From Eudorina sp. 2006-703-Eu-15 (lineage: Eukaryota > Chlorophyta > Chlorophyceae > Chlamydomonadales > Volvocaceae): DNA of 64,000 nt. Where the stretch lies: positions 1,567,765-1,631,764 of the forward strand of contig BDSI01000001.1 of assembly GCA_003117195.1 (NCBI GenBank). The letters run 5' to 3'. This document shows, piece by piece, positions 46,082 through 58,800 of the stretch; position 1 is the stretch's first letter, and each line of letters opens with the position of its first letter. The position numbers and the translations under genes were made by a program. A model generated the notes under the pieces. That model did not search any database. It saw nothing but the letters and a program-made list of their open reading frames with translations, and had not been told where the DNA came from.

Positions 46082-49000
46082 TCACACGGCCAGCCTAGCC
46101 AGGACCCGGTTGAAGGCCATGAAGAGGGCCACGAAGATCCCTCCCACCACCGCGCACACCACCGGGGCCGCGTAGCCCTGCACAGACGGGGGTTGGGGGC
46201 CGCCGTTACATGGCGGACAGACGTTTGCAGGGCGACGAGCTGGGGGCCCCATTGGGTCCAAACACAATGATACATGCGAGAGGCTAAGCGGACTCGTTCA
46301 ATGCCCGTACGGTAGCGCATTCCGGCCCCCCGAATCCGCCACCTAGCGCCCCTGAGCTCTCATGATGGACCTCGTCGTGATGGTGGTGCACCGTGCCATC
46401 AGCACCGCCGCGCAACACGCTTTCATGTTCGTTCCCGTTCGTGACGCCACCGCACCCAGCTGCCACAACCCACGAGCGAGGACGACCGGTTACGGTTAGT
46501 GCGCACCTGCAGCATCTTGATGACCTCCGTGTAGCCGATCCGGCGGTCCTCAAGCCGCGTCAACAACTGCACGCGGGGCGCGAGCGCCGCAGGGACGCGG
46601 AGTAGGGGCTCAGGCATACCGTAGGATCAGGCAGGGACAGGCAGAGGCAGCCGAGGTAGGATGTGCCGAGTAAATACGGCACGACACGGCCCACGTACGG
46701 CACGACATCACGCGCGTAGCGCAAGTACGGTAAGCACTGTGTCCTGAGAGGAAATACGGTACTGAAAGGCAGCGTCTCTGTCGCGGCAGTACGCGGGAAT
46801 GGACCTCACTTGTGGAGCGGAGAGGAAGGTCTTGGGCATGAGTCTGGACATCAGGCCCCCCACCGTCTCGGCCAGCCAGCGAAAGCCCTGCGGCAGCGGG
46901 AGGCGGCGTGCACCAGCTTCGTTCCTCCTTGCGTGGGACTGGGCCACGTCTTCAGAGCGCATGAGGGCAGTGCTCGCGCCCCGAGCACGAGGCGCCATTC
47001 GGCAGTGGGGGGTGACTGAGATGGAGTGTGGGGCTGGCGGCGCCCCATTCGGAGGGCCCTTGCCGGTCCCGTCACGCAGCAGTTCCCTCCGGTGTTTACG
47101 GATGAACACCCACGACACACCCGGGTGGGTTGCCTTCCTCTAACCACATCCGCGCCATCAGCATGCACCGGGGCGGTTCAGGCGGGTTCCTTGCTCGACC
47201 ACATCGCGCCGCCAGATGCCCACTTCCGCTACACACGCCGCCTTCTGGTGCAGTGTGGCCACCGATGACACCTCCGCCCCGGCGGGGGCCCCCCTCCCGG
47301 CTCCTCGGGGCCCCGCTCGTCCCGGCCCCTCGTCCCCCGGCCCCACCTGCGTCACTTGGGCACTCCACGAGTACCACCAGGAGGCGAACTTGAGCTGCCG
47401 TACGCGCTCCGGGTTACGCGTAAGCTGCGGCGCATCAATGGGGGCCCACAGCAGGCGCGGCACAGCACGGCACAGCATGGCACGGCTATCGAATAGATCC
47501 GACACGCACGTTAATCACTGGTTCGGGTTGGGCGGGTTTGCCGGTCGCGTAACACACACACACACACACACGCTTTTTCGCGGCTCAGCTTTTCTCCTTG
47601 ATAACACACACACACACGCGCGACAGTGGTTTCTCCTCACTAACCCCACGCAGCAGGGATGGCTCCTGAGCACACCCTTTGTCCCCTACATGCACCCGCC
47701 TATCCTCGTCGTACTCCCCTACTCCCCTGCTGGGAGGCAGAGCCTGGAACCCATGTGAGGGGCCCTCCCTGCCTGTCAGCCATGGTCCCCCAAGTTCGGG
47801 ACGGTGGAAGCCCGCGATGGTGATTTGAGTCCAACCCCGGCCTGACACCCGCATCCGCCCTTCGCGCCCCTCAACCCGCGCGCCCTCCCTGACCTCCTTC
47901 CCGCCTCTCGTCACCCCACCCGCCCTCCACCAGCCAAGATCAGGTGCCAAGGCCAGTGCCACCCACACCCACCCACGCAATACGAACACGTCTACCAATT
48001 TCCTTGTACCCGCCCACCCACCAACACAACACAACACAACCCCACTCCGCCCAACCATCCGCCAATCCGCTCCATCAGCTCCCGCCATCCCCGCACCTCC
48101 ATGAACTCGAGCATCTGCATCGCCATGACCGCATCGCCCCGCACGTTGGAGTACACCTCCGGGACCTTGTCCAGCTGGTCCTGCGGCCAGGGCACCCAGG
48201 GCGGCCGGGCCGCCGCGGAAACCCGAGTGAGATAACGGCCCAGATCCGATATTCAGCTGACCCACGGGTCAGCGCAAAGCTTCTGACTCGCCCGCAACCG
48301 CCTGCCCCGGTTACCCAGGGTCCCAACCGGCGCCGCGGGCCTACGGGCCTTGGCACGGTACGCCGGCGGTGGCCCTCTCACCCCGTCCCTACTGTGCGCG
48401 ACGGCGCCCACGTACTTGCGCGCCCCTCAGCACCAGCGCCAATGTCCGCAAGCTCTCCACCGCCGCGCTGGGGCCCTGGCCGAGACCCATGGGTCCGCTG
48501 GCGGACGTCACCGCGTGCGCCGAGTCGCCGACGAGCACCACCCGGGGGCCGTGGAACTGGCTGCACTGCACCATGGCGGCGTGGCGGGGCTCCCCGGAGG
48601 AGGGGGAGGCCACCTGGGGAAGGCGTGCGGGGTGTGCGAGGTGAGGGGGTGGGCGCGTGCAGGGGTGAGGAGGTGGGGGATATGGGAGATTGGTAGACAT
48701 TACGCAGGCTGCTGAGGTTGAGGGAGAGTAAGGGGTATAATAAAGTGTGAGGGGATACAAGAAGGAACAAGTGGGGATGGGGACATGCGACGGCGAGGGA
48801 CAAAGGGGCCAGAGCGGACGTGGCGAGCTTAGCGGCGGCGGCGACAGATCAACGACCACGTCGGCCACACGTCGGCATCAAGTCGGTACGCCCCAAGCTG
48901 CGCACCAGGCGGCCCGTCCTCCGGCACCATTTCTCATTACCCCCTACCGTTCTTCGGGTTCATTTCTTTTTTCAATTTAGCGCCCAACGGCTATTTTCCC

Positions 49001-51836
49001 ATATCGGAATGGCGGCTGTTTCCCTCGGCCCGCAACCGACCTGGTCGCCGATCGCCCCGGCCCACTCGGGCGGGAAGCAGTCGCCGTACGCCGCCAGCAG
49101 CTCGTCCGCCGCCGCGCCCGCGTCATCCCACCGCGCCAGCCCCGAAACCACACCCCCCACGCTGCCATCCACGTCAATGAACAGCCGCACGGACGGCTTG
49201 CCAGGCGCCGACCATTCGTAAACGTACTCCTGCGGATGCCGTACCAGAACAAACCAGTAGTAACTCCAAATGGCACGGGATTGTCGTATCTTGTACGGAT
49301 CAGGCGAGCGGCAATTGCGCGGCCGCCCGCCAGCCGCCACACAACTCACCTGTCGCGGCCCGAATTCGTACCAAGCACCCCAAGGGGGCTAGGGGAGCAG
49401 GAGCTGCTCCAAATGTCGGGTGCGGCTGTGTGCGCTTCACTCACACATGCACCCGCGCGCGCGCTCTCTGTGATCCCTTGACAGTTGACGCGCGATCGCA
49501 CGTGCCAAACCACCCATGCCCCGCCCGGCGCGATCCCACCTGCGGGCGATGGGTGAAGAAGCCGAACAGGGGCTCCTTGGCGGGCCGGGGCAGGCGGGTC
49601 ACGGCCTTGTACGCGACATTCTCCTCCACAGGCCTGATCACCCCAAAGTCCTTGATCTTGGCCTGCCGGGGGAGGGTCGGATGACCGAGGGAGGGTTGAG
49701 GCTGAGGCGGGCCATACACCGATAAGCCGGTTGTGGCATGTGCGGGGGGGCCGTGAGCTTAGCGGTGCGGCCCAACAGGCGCACGCTGCGCTAGCGCTTC
49801 AAGCGCGACCTGTTGGCTTCCTGTGCACCGTGCGGCGATGCGCGGCGCCGCGCGAACTGACACGTCCTGACACGCGCGCCGTGGTGTGCTGTGGTGTGTG
49901 GTGTGTGGTGTGTGGTGTGTGGTGTGTGGTGTGTGGTGTGTGGTGTGTCGCTCCTCATCTTTCACCCCGGCCTCGGCCCCCTGCCGCTCGCACCTTGAGG
50001 ATCCGCCGCACGGTGCTCTCCGCGCCGTCCGCACCAACGACAAAATCGTACGGCACCTCCAGTTCCTGGTGGTCCCCATCGCTGCTGGTGACTTCCGCTC
50101 CCGAATGGGTTGGCCCCGCCGCTGGGACCGACCCTTGGGTCGGCCGCAGCCCCGCGACTCGGTTCTTCAGCTCTAACCGCGTCAGCTCTGCGCGACCACA
50201 TCACGCGAGGCAATCAGCTCATGGACACATCCGCGCAGCACATCCTTCATCCCAGAACATCCTAATCGCAGACCTAATCACAAAAGAGCTACATCCCCAT
50301 CACAGAAGAGCTACAACCTAATCCGATTAGGCGCGTCGCGATCCTCTGCTCCTTGTAATCCAGGCCCAATGGGACCTTGATACCCGCTGGTGATGCGCGG
50401 GCCAGCGACCCACATGCCTGTCGACCCCCCGTGGCCCGCCGCCACCGGCGCTGCCGCACGCCGCCAGGTTGCGCCCACTTGTTTCCCTCCTCTAGCATGC
50501 CGCGCTCCGCCGGGGGAGGCAGGCACGTGAGCCCGGTCCAGCCCAAAAGCCCATGCGGCGCGGCGCGGCTCACCTGTGTTGAAGTGAAACCGCACTTGCC
50601 CCGGGTAGCGCTGCTCCGCGGCGCTGATCAGGTCACTGGCCAACCCTGGGGGCAGGGGGTGGCACAGCGTGCCGAGGCCATGGCCGGTGAAGGTTAACAC
50701 AGACAGGGGCTGAGACGAGGTCAGGGACGTGAGGGCGGGCCAGGACTCGAGGCCACCAGAGCAGGCTTTAGAGGCCGGGTCCGGTCAGATCTTGTCATGG
50801 CACATGGGCATATGGGTCAGGAGCAAGCCAAATAGACCTCACAGGTCATCGGCGCTCCCAGAAACACGCGCAGGGTGGCGGCCAGGCACGCCGTGTCCGG
50901 AAGCTGGCCGCGCCGGCCCCCCCAACCGCCCAAGTGCTCGCAACCCAGCTGGTGCCTGCACTGACCGGGGGCCCTGCCGGTCGTCCGCGGCCCGAGCGTT
51001 CTGGAGCAGTCACAAACCAACAGCAATGAGCGCGTTGGCCGGCCAACTTCTCTGCCATCCACGGCGGCAACAGCCCGGCAGAGCCCCCAATCCTGGGGTC
51101 GCCCTTGGGCTCCAGCCTGGGTTTCGGGACCCCCCAGGTCATCGGCGCCGGACCGCGTCCCTCGACCCCATGGCCAGATCTAGACCTCAAGAGCTAAACA
51201 TCAGGGGCCTGGGTTCCGGCGCCCACTGCCTCCGCCCCTGACCCACCCGAGCGGTCCGTCACATAGACCCGGCGATAGGGGGAGGACGAGTCCACCGGCG
51301 ACAGCCTCCGGCCCACCACGTCCCACACGCCCCTCAGCGGGGTGGCGGTGGGTCCTACCCGCCGCTGCTGACTCAGCTTCAGCTCCTCGAACGCGATGGC
51401 GCCCCTGCAACAGCAGCAGCAGTAGCAGCAGCAGGAAGAGGAGGGGGAGGAGAAGGAGGCGGGTGTTGTGCGGTTGTTGGTGGTAAAGATGTGTGCGCCA
51501 CCACTACCACACCAGTCTCACCGGCTCGTAAGTACCAGCGGCACGCTGGCGGCATCGCCGGGAGTCGGTCGCGGCCCCTTGTCGTACACCTCCACTTTAT
51601 AGCCCCGCATGGCCAGGTAGTGGGTGGCCAGGGCGCCGGTGGGGCCCGCTCCAACCACCATGGCGGTGAAGGTAGTTGGATCCCACCTGTTTTGGCAACG
51701 CCCGATAGCGAACGGGAAGGCGGCAGCATCACATTGGTTGTGCGTGGAGTAGAGCCACTAGGCAGAGGAAGGTAATGGGAGATGACCACGTTTGGTCAAT
51801 GTTGATGCATAGGAGCTGCACGCGGTTAGGGGCCAT
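46082..51836 (-). CDS. FAD-dependent monooxygenase, kynurenine 3-monooxygenase-like, with C-terminal membrane anchor (513 aa)
   Basis: Group A aromatic hydroxylase fold. Thirteen minus-strand exons keep frame: 51790-51836, 51522-51686, 51247-51404, 50574-50645, 49994-50187, 49540-49662, 49041-49229, 48416-48613, 48097-48180, 47347-47424, 46810-46887, 46507-46566 and 46082-46177. The Rossmann FAD motif MVVGAGPTGALATHYLAMRG lies at about residue 25-44, the DG motif VVGADGAEST near 197-206 and the GD motif VLVGDSAHAV near 342-351, in the correct order. Segment RRVYVTDRSGLASDLISAAE matches the kynurenine monooxygenase block before the substrate domain. The last about 20 residues before the end are a transmembrane helix (PVVCAVVGGIFVALFMAF), as in outer-membrane kynurenine monooxygenase. 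The substrate is inferred, not shown. The 47-bp first exon is supported by phase and a good ATG context only. Confidence 0.8.
47520..47625 (+). repeat. CA microsatellites with a reverse copy of the dispersed motif
   Basis: A GGGTTGGGCGGGTTTGCCGG segment is followed by CA runs at about 47551-47572 and 47603-47618 in the intron between 47425 and 48096. It has the layout of the other dispersed-motif copies. Confidence 0.55.
49888..49949 (+). repeat. GGTGTGT 7-bp microsatellite in a monooxygenase intron
   Basis: About eight GTGTGTG/GGTGTGT units lie within the intron between 49663 and 49993. Confidence 0.85.
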
Positions 51837-52867
51837 GTCCGTTCAACGGGCGCACTCAGGCCCACACAGCCGACCGCCCTGGTCGTAGCCTGCCAGCGAC
51901 AGGCCAATCTCAATGGCAGCCAGTTGAGTGTAATGCGGACATCTGTGGTCGAGGATGCGTAGCTGGACACGCTGGGCCCAAAACAGCAGCGGCTACAGCT
52001 TGACGTTCGATAGTAAGGTTACCACCACCAACGCTCAAACCCAAATCTGATGAAATTACCCCACCCAAAGCATTGTAGTGGTCGGTTGTGTGATCTAAAA
52101 GAACCTCAGGCTTTCCTACCGACGGCTCTCGCTCTCGTCGTCCACCTCTGGTGCATCCATCACAGGGTCGGCGAAGGTCTCAACAATTATGCGCCGTCGG
52201 CGCCTCCCATTCAAGTGGTGATCAACACGTGCACCACACAATTGCCCGATGACAGGCACGGAACCCGAAACATCGGCTCGCGTTCCATATCCATTTGGCG
52301 GCAAACGTGCGCTAGTTGCACACGCAAAATTCGCCGCCGAAAATTTGCATGTTTTACTCTTTCCTGCTTGCCGAACATGAATGAATTGATGGGAGGTTTG
52401 CTGCAGCATACCCACTGACTGCTGTAAAATTTATGTAGGTTGAGGTAATCTGTGCACGCTAACGTTCACTCTCGCCAACTCCACGTATCCGACTTGATTG
52501 AAGACTGACACCTTGGCAAAAGCGCAATTCGATACACCGACGTACGTACAAGTTTCGGTTGCCGACGCCGTACGTCAACGACCTACAGGATACAAGGGTA
52601 GCAACGCTCGGAACACACAGGTTGTGTGACATTGCACTAAGCCCGCAATGGTGCTTTGACAATAGCCGTTGCCGCTGTCAGAGAATCTGAATGGCACGAC
52701 TCAAACTGTCGATTGTCGCTTATCGTGGCCGCCCAGCGCATTTGCATGTCGAGGAAGACCTTAAAAACATATGCTGTAATGTACACATTCCTCATGGAAT
52801 TACAGGAGTTGCCCCGTTGACTTCGAATTAGGGCTGCAGCCTATCGAATTTCGCGTAGTTCGCAACC
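51837..52867. promoter_or_regulatory. Divergent intergenic region between the monooxygenase and potassium channel genes
   Basis: About 1 kb between head-to-head start codons. The 52740-52860 part upstream of the channel ATG is AT-rich (for example CTTAAAAACATATGCTG), but no definite TATA box or regulatory site can be assigned. No exon is supported. Confidence 0.5.
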
Positions 52868-55800
52868 ATGATTTCATCCGTTGCCACAGCAGCTGCAGTT
52901 GAGCATCTCGCGCAGGAGCGCCGGCGCCAGCAGCAGCTTTTGGCCGGCGAAGAAAACAAGGAGGTGGTCAGGACCACATCCAGCGAGACGAGCGCTTTGG
53001 ATGCCGAGGAACATGCGGAAGGTCAGTCCCTTCAGCAAACGCTGGACAAGCTGGACGCCCAAACCCACCCGTCAGCTGGGATACCGGACGTACTCGCCGC
53101 CTTCCCAGCCGATGGTCACGGGAATGCCCTGGAGGGCCTTGAGCCGCCTAACCGCGCGCCTGGGACCCCAAAAGTGAGCCAACCTAACGCGCAGCTGCTG
53201 ACACCCAGGGCCGAGCCGGAGCCAGCACCTGAGCCCGCGACCAAACCCCGGCCGCAGCCCCCGAAGGGCCCGGGAGGGCCCCCTCATGGCTCAGCGCCAA
53301 CGCCAGCCGCTGCGCCAGCCGCTACCTCGGCGTCTGCGGCGGCGCCCGTGCACCCAGTCGCGAGGCTGGTGGATATCGTGCTGCACCTGACGAACGACCG
53401 GTACGGCGCCAGCGTGCGCGTGCAGCGCAAGCTGGCGGAGGAGGTGGTGCAGGGCGTGGCGGAGGCGGCCGACGAGAGCGAGCGTGGCGACAGCGTTACG
53501 CTGTCGTTGGCGCAATCCACACGGGCCAGCGGACTGGGCAGCGCCGCCGCAACGTCCACGTCACTGGCGGACCTGATGCCGGGCAGCTCCAAGTTCGCGA
53601 CGGAGGTGGAGGACGTGTACAAGTTCGATTTGATGGGTGGGTGGGAAAACCCGGGCTCTGATGAACTCGCCGCCCGTCCCGGCGACGCGGCCCCCCGCCC
53701 AACCTGTTCGAGCATGCACCAGGACCATCCCCCGTCCCTCGGCCCCAGACACCCCGCCGTTGATATCCCTCCAGTGGCGTGACGTTGTCTCTCTGCCTGT
53801 CTCTCTGTCTGTAGAGGGCAACCCCAACTGGCGGAACTTCCTGACCTCCCAGACGGTGATCAAGGTGCAGAAGTGGGAGGCGAGGCGGCAGGCAGCGCAC
53901 GGCTGCGTGGGCCGCTGCGTGTGGAGCCGGACCAGGTGGGTGACGTGACGCGGTGGCGCACGTGGCTGCCGGGTGGGAGGCGGGACGGAGCGGCAGACGG
54001 AGCGTGTCAAGTTGTGACCTAGATGAACTGGGGCGTGGATGAGATGACGGGAGCACGTGGACGTCGCGGACGCCCGTTGGCCCTGACCCGCAGTGCCGGG
54101 GAGAGGGGAATCGCCGTATCTCCGGGTCTCCGTGGCCCGTGCTTCCAATGAACCAGCCGATCCAGCAAACTGCCGGATTACATGGGACCAGGGCCGATCA
54201 GATCAGTTATCAGATCCGTGCGCTGCAGGAATCTCCCTGCTCTCCAGAGCAACAGACCATGCAGCCCGCCAACTTCCATGCACCGTACCTTGCCCTCAAA
54301 CTCAAAGTCTCGAATCCAGATCCGAACTCAAACCCGAGCCTGATGCCTACGTGCGCGATTGCCGATCCCCGGCACCTCCGGTTGCTCCCGAGCCAGGATG
54401 TGGATCTACATGACCCTGTCGTACCCCGACTTCTCAAGGCTGGCCTACTGGTTGGGCGTCTTCCTCATCGCCATTATCTTCCTCAACACGGCCACATTCT
54501 GCATCGAGTCTGTCCCGCGCTACGCTCACACGCCTGTCTACAACGCGCTTATGTGAGTTACCGTATGTTGCACTGGGTGTGGACAAGGATTCCGTTGCGG
54601 CGTTCCTACGAAGAGGTGCGCCCTCCATGCGGTGACGGCGTTGTTTTTGTTGCGGTGCGTTGCGGCTGACTGCAACAATTCGACAAGGCGTTTCGGGCAG
54701 CTGCGGAAAATTCCTGATCCTGCTCGGGCCCTCTCCCACCGCCCTCCTTCCACGCTGGTCCCGGGCTCCTCAGTCCCGGCCGCCCCGCCTTGCCCCGTCT
54801 CGCTCCTTGCCTGTGCTCGCAGGATCGTGGACTACGTGTGCATGTGCTTCTTCACCTTCGAGTACGTGGCCCGGCTGCTGTGCTGCCCCAACCTGTGGCA
54901 CTTCGCGCGCTCCTTCTCCAACTTCATCGACCTGGTGGCCATCCTGCCCTTCTACGTGGAGCTCATCGTGAGGGGCACGTCCACCGGTGGGCACCCGGAC
55001 GGCTCGCCGGGGCGGGGCGGGGCGGGGCGCGGGGGGAGGCGGGGGCCCCCGGGGGCGGGAGGGGTAGTGCAGCCGCGCGCGAGGTCATTGATTTAATGCT
55101 CGGAGTGCAATGTTTCGTAGCACAAGCCCGCGTTGAAACCCTTGCGATCACTAGGTTTTAGGGTGGAGGATCGACTCTCCCGCGCTCCCTTAGCACCATG
55201 TTCATTTACCCTCCCTCCTTCCCGCCCTCCCCTTACCTTTACTGTAACCTCTCGGTCCGACGCGGCAAGAGTCAGAGGCCTTCCAGACCCGCATCGTGCG
55301 GCTGCTGCGTGTGTTCCGGGTGCTGCGGATCGTCAAGACCATGCCCAAGTGAGTTAGGCAGCACCGGTGGCCGGGCGGGGGTACAGCGAATGGGTTGGGG
55401 CGCGTGCGACAGGATGGGGGGCGCCCTTGGCGGCGGCGGCCAACCGGACAACTACTGCGCAATCGGTGGTTTTTCGTAATTTCGCTGTCTTGATTGACAA
55501 AGGGGGCGGGTCCTTGTCCGCGGGGTGGTAGCAGGGGAGGTTTAGCGGCACAGGGAGGACAGACGGCAGGTGCTTGCACCGGCTGTAACGGCGGCGCCGG
55601 GCCGGGGGGCCCCATGCCGCGGCGGCGTGCGGTCCTCGCGGGCACACCTTCCTAAGCACCTAGCCTGCCAGGCGGTCGGACTTGGCCTTCCCCCCCCCCC
55701 ACGAGGCTACAACGTCGTCGTCACCGGAGTCCTATGGTACTGTACCGTATGCCGATCCGACCTTTGCGCTGGCAGCGCAGCGCAGCTCCCACATGTCTCC

Positions 55801-58800
55801 GATTTTCCTATATCCCTCTCCGCCACGTCAGCCTCCACCCCTGGCCGGTCACGTACCGCGTCGTCCCCCGAATCGTATACGCCCCTGCGGTCCCGTCCCT
55901 CTCACACCCCGCCCATGCCCCCACGCCCCCTCCCCCTCCCCTGCCCAGGTTGCGCCACCTGACCCTGGTGGCCGACACCCTCCGCGACAGCCTCGAGGTC
56001 CTCATCATGCTGGCCTTCCTGCTGCTGGTGCTGCTGGTCGTGTTTGGGACCGTTATCTTCTTCGTCGAACCATCCACATTTGACAGCATTCCGCAGGTCC
56101 GTGTGGGGCCTGCAGCGCGTCAGGGCCGTATGTACCAGGCCTGGCGATCGAGCTCCAGCAGTAGAGCCCTGTGCTTCTGCTGCACAGCGCGGACGGGGGG
56201 CGCGGCTTGGCCCGCCGTGAGAGCTCCGCGGGGTATTGTCCTTATTGGCCACCGCCGTTCGCACCCCCCTGATGTCAGCCAAGAATGCGAAACCGCAAAG
56301 GAGCGCCACACACCGGGTCCCCCTCCCCCCACACACACGTTACAGCGGGCGGGCGGGCGGGTTGCATTTCTAAACACATTACAGCGTTAATCCGACACCG
56401 CAGCCTTGGGTCGGGCAAAGGATATGTCGTATACACATACGGGCAAATTCTGGGCGTTACTCGGCCCTTCGCATGTCACGCATTCCTGTTCTGCCTGCCT
56501 AAGAAACACATACATTACAGCTCAGTTTCCTTTTACACACATTACAGACACGCGTGCATCCTTGGTCCGTGCTGCCCTCAGGCCATGTACTACGCACAAA
56601 CCACCCTCACCACCACGGGCTACGGCGACGTCTATCCGGTCACCCCCTGGGGCAGGTGGGTGTGGGGAACGAACCCACCCGTCAACTGCGACTGGCGCGG
56701 CCGGGCGGGCGGGTTGATGAGTGAGGTGCCTCACGGGCGGCGTCAAGTACCGATACATCGGTACTGGTTCCGATTTCGCTCTATTCCGTGTGGCCTTGAC
56801 ATAGCAATGACCAGAGTTCAAAGGCGATGGCTGGTCAAGGTAGCCGAGCTTCGCCCCGCGTTCCCAACACGTCCGTGCGCCTTGAAGTCCTTGCGCATTG
56901 CGCTTGGCTTCCGAACACGGCCGTGCGCCTTGCCCGCCGCCACGGCATCGGCCGTAGGTTTGTGGCCGGTGTGGCGATGCTGCTCTGCATGGTGGTGGTG
57001 TCGCTGCCCATCGCCGTCATCGGCGGCAACTTCAGCGAGAGGTGGTCCGATTACAAGAGCTTCAAGACCGCGGTGGACCGCAGCGGCAGGGTCTACCCCA
57101 CTACCAAGCTGCTGCGGGTGGAGCTCGAAAAGTGAGCGGCTGGGCGGGATGCGCCCGGGTGTGTCTATGAAAGAGAACACATGTGTGTTTAATGAGAAGC
57201 CCAACCAGAACCGCCCAGGCCCGGATGCTCACCAAAACCTGCGATTTACTTGTAACATTTGTGTGTTACGTATCGGACCGGGCCTGACGCTGGTTAAGGG
57301 CTGCTAACCCAGTCCTAATGGAAAGACCGCCGACGGCACTCTCCTCCCTTTGCGGGGGAAGAGAAGGGCATGTGGTGTGTGTGTTTTCGTTGGCAGGCAG
57401 AACTGGAGCGCGTGACATCCAAGGGGCGGAGCAGTGCCCCAATAGTTGCCCGTATGCGTATATGATGTACCCAATGCCGCACCCATAAAGTAATCAAAAG
57501 GCCGCGGTGTCGGGAAAACGCTAACGATTTGGTGCGCTTTTGGGGTCGCTGCTTCGCGAAAGACAATCAGCTGGTGCGGGTCGGCTGCCTTGGCCACACG
57601 GACTCACACCTCAAGCGTGCGTGCGATCCTATGGATGCTTCCGCAATGGACCCACCTGCAAGCACCACCAGCACCACCTGTGTGTTTGTGTGTGTTGGAA
57701 ATTGGTAGACATATTCATATTAGGCCGGGGTGGCGCCGTTGAACGCGTTACACTCTCGGGTCGCGGTCTGATTTGGGGCCCTCGAGGGGGTGCATGTACG
57801 GGACCCAACGGAGGTCGTTGGCGCGGTGTGTGCAGGTACGAGAAGACGCTGGATGACGTCATCCTGCGGCTGCAGGAGACGGAGGTGGCGCAGGAGAAGC
57901 AGCTGCAGGCGGTGCGGCTACAGTTGGCGAACGCGCGCAGCGTGCTGCTGGCCGCCGCGGCCGGCGGCGGCGTGGCGGAGCCGCCCGGCGGCGCAGCCGC
58001 AGGGGCCGGGGCCGGCGGAGCCGGGCGCTGGACGGGCGTCGCGAAGGGCCTCCTGCGCCGCCACCAGAACGGCAGCACCGGCAGCGTGACGGCCACCAAG
58101 GTCTCCCAGCACGGCGTTGCGGCGCCGGAGCCGCCGCGCGGCAGCAGCAACAATCTGGTAGACATGGCGGAAGCGAGCGTGAATAGCGGCCTGGACCCGG
58201 CGGCGGGGCCGGGGCTGGAACCGGGGGCGGGGGGCAGCCCCAAGCGGCTCAAGGACCTCAGGTCCGCAGCAGCGCTGGGGGCGCGCACCGTGGCGCAGCC
58301 GGCGCAGCTGTCGGAAGGGGGACCTGAGGCGACGGCGGCAGCGTCGACGACGGACCCCGCCGAGGGTCCGGAAGGTCCGCACGAGGCCACCCGCGGCGCG
58401 GCCCTCAAGAAAGTCATGCAGCGGTTCATAAAGGAGCACGCGCGCAGGGACAGCACACGGGAAGCAGCAGCCCCGTCATCCACGGATCCGAGCGCCCACG
58501 CACGTGGCGACGGCAGTGGCAGCGGCAATGGCGCCACGGCCGGCGGGCCGCCGCACCCGATGGGCGGCCAGGAGCCTGTGGTGTCCATGGAGCTGGCGGC
58601 AGCGCCCGAGGAGGTCGCCGGCAGTCCGGGCCCGGCGGCGCAGCCAGAGGCCGCCGGCTCGCAGCGGTCGATGCCAGGCCCAGCAGAGGAGCGGGTCGCG
58701 TCGCCGCCGGCTTCGTCCCCGCCCCCGCCGCCGCCGGGTCCGGCCCCGCCGCCCCCGCCAGCGCCGCACCCGCCGCAGTCCCACCCGCTGTTCCTCCAAC

